Shown: piece by piece, positions 61,230-64,000 of the stretch
Layout of the letters: each line of letters opens with the position of its first letter
How positions within the stretch are numbered: the first letter of the stretch is position 1
Source of the DNA: Sphingopyxis macrogoltabida
GTDB lineage: Bacteria; Pseudomonadota; Alphaproteobacteria; Sphingomonadales; Sphingomonadaceae
Reading direction: 5' to 3'
DNA length: 64,000 nucleotides
Assembly: GCA_003241685.1 (NCBI GenBank)
Contig: QFPJ01000013.1
Span: 51,547-115,546, forward strand
The notes under the pieces: generated by a model
What the model saw: the letters and a program-made list of their open reading frames with translations, nothing else
Database searches by the model: none
Told to the model about the DNA's origin: nothing
Made by a program: the position numbers and the translations under genes

Positions 61230-61832
61230 ATGGCCAAGCTCTACTTTTATTATGCCAGCATGAATGCGGGCAAATCGACGACGCTGCTGCAGGCGGATTT
61301 CAACTATCGCGAGCGCGGCATGGAAACGATGCTGTGGACCGCCGCGCTCGACGACCGCTATGGGGCGGGCCGGATCACCAGCCGCATCGGCCTGCTGGCG
61401 GAGGCGCATAAATTCGATCCCGACAGCGACCTGTTCGCCGCGGTCGGCGAGGAAAATCGCGAACGTCCGCTGGCCTGCGTCCTTGTCGACGAGGCGCAGT
61501 TCCTCTCGCGCGATCAGGTGCTCGGCCTGGCGCGGCTGGCCGACGAGGCGAATATTCCCGTGCTCTGCTATGGCCTGCGAACCGATTTTTCGGCGACGTT
61601 GTTTCCCGGCTCGGCCGCGCTGCTCGGCATCGCGGACGCGCTCGTCGAATTGAAGGCGGTGTGCGAATGCGGACGCAAGGCGACGATGAACCTGCGCGTC
61701 GACGAACAGGGACGCGCGGTGGTCGAAGGGGCGCAGACCGAGATCGGGGGCAACGACCGCTATATCGCGATGTGCCGCCGCCATTTCATGCAGAAGCGGC
61801 GCGAAGCCGCGGAGGCCCGCGCCGATGCGTGA
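61230..61832 (+). CDS. tdk: Thymidine kinase
   Basis: 200 aa, type II thymidine kinase that phosphorylates thymidine in the salvage pathway. P-loop YFYYASMNAGKSTTLLQADF at the N-terminus, lasso/Walker B segment CVLVDEAQFLSRDQVLGLAR, and zinc-binding cysteines CECGRKATMN with CRRHF at the end. The following GNAT gene overlaps its 3' end by 8 bp. Divergent from the AbgT gene. Confidence 0.95.
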   Translation: MAKLYFYYASMNAGKSTTLLQADFNYRERGMETMLWTAALDDRYGAGRITSRIGLLAEAHKFDPDSDLFAAVGEENRERPLACVLVDEAQFLSRDQVLGLARLADEANIPVLCYGLRTDFSATLFPGSAALLGIADALVELKAVCECGRKATMNLRVDEQGRAVVEGAQTEIGGNDRYIAMCRRHFMQKRREAAEARADA

Positions 61833-62367
61833 CGCGCTTTATGTCGAACTCGCCGACGGCGACCTGAGGCTCGTCAAGCTGGCGGAGACGCATCGCGAGG
61901 CGCTGCGCGCCGCCTGCGCCGCCGATGCCGATATATGGCCGATCTATTCGTCGAGTTTCGATCCCGATCATTTCGACGCCAGCTTCACCGCGCTGATCGG
62001 GCACGAAAGCCGCATGCCCTATGCGATCGTCGACGGCGACCGGCTGGTCGGGATGACCGCCTGGCTGCGTCCCGACTGGAGCGCGCAGACGATCGAGGTC
62101 GGCAATTCCTATATCCACCCCGATGCGCGCGGCACCGGCTTCAACGGCCGGCTCAAACGGTTGATGATCGATCATGGCTTCGCGGTCGGCATCCGCCGCA
62201 TCGAATTCCGCATCGACGAACGCAATGCCCGGTCGCAGGCGGCGGTCGCCAAGCTCGGCTGTACCAAGGAGGGCGTGCTGCGGTCGGAACGGATCACCTG
62301 GACCGGGCATGTCCGCGACACCGGCCTCTGGTCGCTGCTGGCGGACGAGTGGGCGGCGCGCCGCTGA
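61825..62367 (+). CDS. GNAT-family N-acetyltransferase (RimJ/RimL-like)
   Basis: 180 aa, overlapping tdk by 8 bp, so cotranscribed. GNAT core: GNSYIHPDARGTGFNGRLKR (acetyl-CoA pyrophosphate loop) and IEFRIDERNARSQAAVAKLG, CTKEGVLRSERITWTGHVRD, typical of the RimJ/RimL group that acetylates protein N-termini or small amines. Substrate not inferable. Confidence 0.85.
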   Translation: MRDALYVELADGDLRLVKLAETHREALRAACAADADIWPIYSSSFDPDHFDASFTALIGHESRMPYAIVDGDRLVGMTAWLRPDWSAQTIEVGNSYIHPDARGTGFNGRLKRLMIDHGFAVGIRRIEFRIDERNARSQAAVAKLGCTKEGVLRSERITWTGHVRDTGLWSLLADEWAARR

Positions 62368-62377
62368 CGCGCGCGAT

Positions 62378-62419
62378 GCGGTCAGCGCGGGGCGGTCAGC
62401 GCGGGGCGGTCAGCGCGGG
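62378..62419. repeat. Three tandem copies of a 14-bp unit
   Basis: GCGGTCAGCGCGGG occurs three times without a mismatch, just after the acetyltransferase stop (62367) and before the DUF6491 gene start (62448). Such a tract is prone to copy-number change by slippage. No hairpin is obvious within a single unit. Confidence 0.85.
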
Positions 62420-62447
62420 TTCAGCCTGCGTCTGCCAAACAAGGGGC

Positions 62448-62876
62448 ATGAAGATATTCGCCCTCTCCCTGGCCGCCGCGCTGCTCCCCCTTTCGGCAGC
62501 GACGGCGGCCGACGAACCGAAGGCGCCGCGCCCGATCGGCGTCGAGGCCAGCATCGCCTTTCCCTCCTATGGCACGATCCGCAATTTCGAGGCCGACGGC
62601 GACGACGGCCTCTGGATCGAGGATCAGCGCGGCGACTGGTATTATGCCACGCTGACCGGCTTTTGCCCCGATCTCGATTTCGCGCAGGCGATCGGCATCG
62701 ACACGCGCGGAACGTCGCGGCTCGACAAGTTCGGTGCGGTCATCGTCAAGGGCCAGCGCTGCGCCTTCACCTCCTTCGTCACCGCCGACAAGCCGCTGCC
62801 CCGCAAGGAGCGGCTGAAGGCGGCAAAGGCCGCGAAGGCCGCGAAGGACGCCGCGCGCGCCGCCGAGGAAAATTGA
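62448..62876 (+). CDS. DUF6491-like exported protein
   Basis: 142 aa; AAGGGG precedes the ATG. Signal peptide MKIFALSLAAALLPLSAATA-ADE. The mature part (SYGTIRNFEADGDDGLWIED, DWYYATLTGFCPDLDFAQAI, GQRCAFTSFVTADK) carries two cysteines and resembles DUF6491. The C-terminus is an Ala/Lys repeat (AAKAAKAAKDAARAAEEN). Periplasmic; unknown role. 31 bp ahead of truB on the same strand. Confidence 0.7.
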   Translation: MKIFALSLAAALLPLSAATAADEPKAPRPIGVEASIAFPSYGTIRNFEADGDDGLWIEDQRGDWYYATLTGFCPDLDFAQAIGIDTRGTSRLDKFGAVIVKGQRCAFTSFVTADKPLPRKERLKAAKAAKAAKDAARAAEEN

Positions 62877-62907
62877 CGCGCCCGTCGCGGCGCCATAGGG
62901 CGCGGCG

Positions 62908-63852
62908 ATGAACGGCTGGATCATTCTCGACAAACCCGTGGGCCTCGGCTCGACGCAGGCGGTCGGCGCGGTCAAGCGCGTGTGCCGCGAGGCCGGGCTG
63001 GGCAAGGTCAAGGTCGGCCATGGCGGAACGCTCGACCCGCTGGCGTCCGGCGTGCTGCCGATCGCGCTGGGGGAGGCGACGAAGCTTACCGGCCGGATGC
63101 TCGATGCGAGCAAGAGCTATGATTTCACGGTGGAGTTCGGCACGGAGACCGCCGGCCTCGATGCCGAGGGCGAGATCGTCGCAACGAGCGATGGGCGGCC
63201 GACGCTCGCCGAGATTGCGGCGGTGCTGCCGCGCTTTACCGGCCCGATCGAACAGGTGCCGCCCGCTTATTCGGCGATCAAGATCGACGGTCAGCGCGCC
63301 TATGATCTGGCGCGCAAGGGCGAGGCGGTCGAGATGAAGGCGCGGGGGGTGACAATATATTCCCTTCGTCATGCCGGACTTGATCCGGCATCCATTGCCG
63401 CGCCGGACGAGTGGACTCCGGATCAAGTCCGGGGTGACGAGGGCCTCCAAGAAATCACCCTGACCGCCCATGTGTCGAAGGGCACCTATATCCGCAGCCT
63501 CGCGCGCGACATCGCGCATGCCGCCGGAACCGTCGGGCATGTCACGATGCTGCGCCGGACCAGGGCGGGGCCGTTCGACCTGTCCCACGCGATTTCGCTG
63601 GACAAATTGAACGCATTCGGCCAAGGCGCCGCGCAATCAGACGTCATTCTGCCGCTGGAGGTAGGGCTGGTCGACATCCCGGCTCTGAACCTTTCCCCGG
63701 AAGCGGCAGGGGCGATCCGTCAGGGTCGCGTCTGGACCGGGGAAAGCACGCAGGACGGTCTCTATTGGGGACGCGACGCCGAAAACCGGCCCGTCGCACT
63801 GATAGAGGCGTTGGCGGGAACGCTGAAAGTCGTGCGGGGCTTCAACCTTTAA
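62908..63852 (+). CDS. truB: tRNA pseudouridine(55) synthase TruB with REP-derived insert
   Basis: 314 aa. Makes pseudouridine 55 in tRNA T-loops. Motifs: GWIILDKPVGLGSTQAVGAV, KVGHGGTLDPLASGVLPIAL (catalytic Asp), PPAYSAIKIDGQRAYDLARK, SKGTYIRSLARDIAHAAGTV and a PUA-like C-terminal part. Between the strand RGVTIYSL and the strand ITLTAHVSKG lies about 25 extra residues (RHAGLDPASIAAPDEW...DQVRGDEG) encoded by a 74-bp palindromic repeat; the frame is kept. Followed by rpsO. Confidence 0.93.
   Translation: MNGWIILDKPVGLGSTQAVGAVKRVCREAGLGKVKVGHGGTLDPLASGVLPIALGEATKLTGRMLDASKSYDFTVEFGTETAGLDAEGEIVATSDGRPTLAEIAAVLPRFTGPIEQVPPAYSAIKIDGQRAYDLARKGEAVEMKARGVTIYSLRHAGLDPASIAAPDEWTPDQVRGDEGLQEITLTAHVSKGTYIRSLARDIAHAAGTVGHVTMLRRTRAGPFDLSHAISLDKLNAFGQGAAQSDVILPLEVGLVDIPALNLSPEAAGAIRQGRVWTGESTQDGLYWGRDAENRPVALIEALAGTLKVVRGFNL
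63367..63440. repeat. 74-bp REP pair, copy C, inside truB
   Basis: Starts CGTCATGCCGGACTTGATCC and ends CTCCGGATCAAGTCCGGGGT followed by GACGA. It has the same 74-bp length, arm order and spacer style (CCATTGCCGC...GAGTGG) as the copies at 4929-5002 and 5349-5422. It is translated in frame within truB. Confidence 0.85.
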
Positions 63853-63874
63853 GCCGATGTTCGAAGGAAGAAAT

Positions 63875-64000
63875 ATGTCGATTACCGTCGAGCGCAAAGC
63901 CGAAGTCATCCAGGACAATGCCCGTGCAAAGGGCGACACCGGTTCGCCGGAAGTCCAGGTCGCGATCCTGACCGACCGCATCACCACGCTGACCGAGCAT
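63875..64000 (+). CDS. rpsO: 30S ribosomal protein S15 (3' end beyond window)
   Basis: Partial; 42 codons visible from the ATG at 63875 (GAAGGAAG upstream). MSITVERKAEVIQDNARAKG and DTGSPEVQVAILTDRITTLT are the normal S15 N-terminus. S15 binds 16S rRNA helix 22 during 30S assembly. It follows truB by 22 bp, the usual truB-rpsO pair. Confidence 0.96.
   Translation, partial: MSITVERKAEVIQDNARAKGDTGSPEVQVAILTDRITTLTEH

Noticed and set aside
57397..61263. Very long open frame on the plus strand (about 1,288 codons) opposite malate synthase and the AbgT gene
   Set aside because: It is antisense to two well-conserved genes, rich in Arg/Gly/His/Gln low-information sequence and matches no domain. 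In GC-rich DNA such opposite-strand frames arise from codon bias.
1..64000. tRNA, rRNA, CRISPR arrays, prophage or insertion sequences
   Set aside because: I looked through the intergenic gaps and found no cloverleaf-like sequence, no regularly spaced repeats with spacers, and no transposase or integrase reading frame. Only short palindromic repeats are present.

Overview
The window is a GC-rich, densely packed chromosomal segment of an alphaproteobacterium. It is most likely a member of the Sphingomonadales (Sphingomonas/Sphingopyxis type), judged from protein wording across many genes and from the abundance of short palindromic intergenic repeats. About 57 protein genes are supported, including two broken ones and two cut by the window edges. 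I see no rRNA, tRNA, CRISPR array, prophage or insertion sequence; the only repetitive DNA is short REP-like palindromes.

Layout. 1-4.8 kb (minus strand): an exported M20-type peptidase homologue with altered metal-site residues, a small membrane protein, a 61-aa gene carrying a repeat, class I fumarase, a Zur-type Fur regulator and a MerC-like membrane protein with a Zur-box-like palindrome in front. 4.8-5.5 kb: a gene-free block of palindromic repeats. 5.5-13.7 kb: acyl-CoA synthetase, an exported protein, a PabB-PabC fusion, aspartate aminotransferase, a 35-aa membrane peptide coupled to an exported MsrA, and a class A beta-lactamase-type lipoprotein coupled to a small lipoprotein. 13.8-17 kb: sucC, a repeat, then etfBA behind a palindromic promoter. 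17-24 kb: a DUF389 membrane protein and an acyl-CoA cluster (enoyl-CoA hydratase, APH-like kinase, GRDP-like protein, TIGR04222 membrane protein, a broken acyl-CoA dehydrogenase), then a cupin protein and a frameshifted PhnA-like gene. 24-30.8 kb: D-aminoacylase-type amidohydrolase, kynU-kynA (tryptophan to kynurenine route), a DUF885 lipoprotein and NhaA. 30.9-37 kb (plus): a small NfrB-like glycosyltransferase with an NfrA-like partner, a TauE/SafE permease with a TIGR02186 protein, and HerA. 37-44.5 kb: VOC protein, SleB hydrolase, M3 peptidase, and an arginine succinyltransferase unit (M20 hydrolase-astA-astB). 44.7-47.4 kb: diguanylate cyclase and a wax-ester/DGAT acyltransferase. 47.4-53.4 kb (minus): the translation operon rimP-nusA-ylxR-infB-rbfA. 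53.5-61.2 kb (minus): TrhO, GMC oxidoreductase, a Sel1-like protein, malate synthase G and an AbgT transporter. 61.2-64 kb (plus): tdk, a GNAT acetyltransferase, a DUF6491 protein, truB and the start of rpsO.

The genes describe a respiratory heterotroph using fatty acids, amino acids (arginine, tryptophan) and acetate, with electron transfer through ETF and TCA/glyoxylate enzymes. The most notable items are a 74-bp REP pair inserted in frame inside truB and matching two intergenic copies of identical length, the separation of truB-rpsO from the rimP-rbfA operon, a minimal two-gene NfrB/NfrA-like unit, the 35-aa peptide coupled to msrA by a TTGA overlap, and the GRDP-like/TIGR04222 pair with a Gly/Ser/Cys tail. 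No clearly new large system is visible; most of the window is core metabolism.
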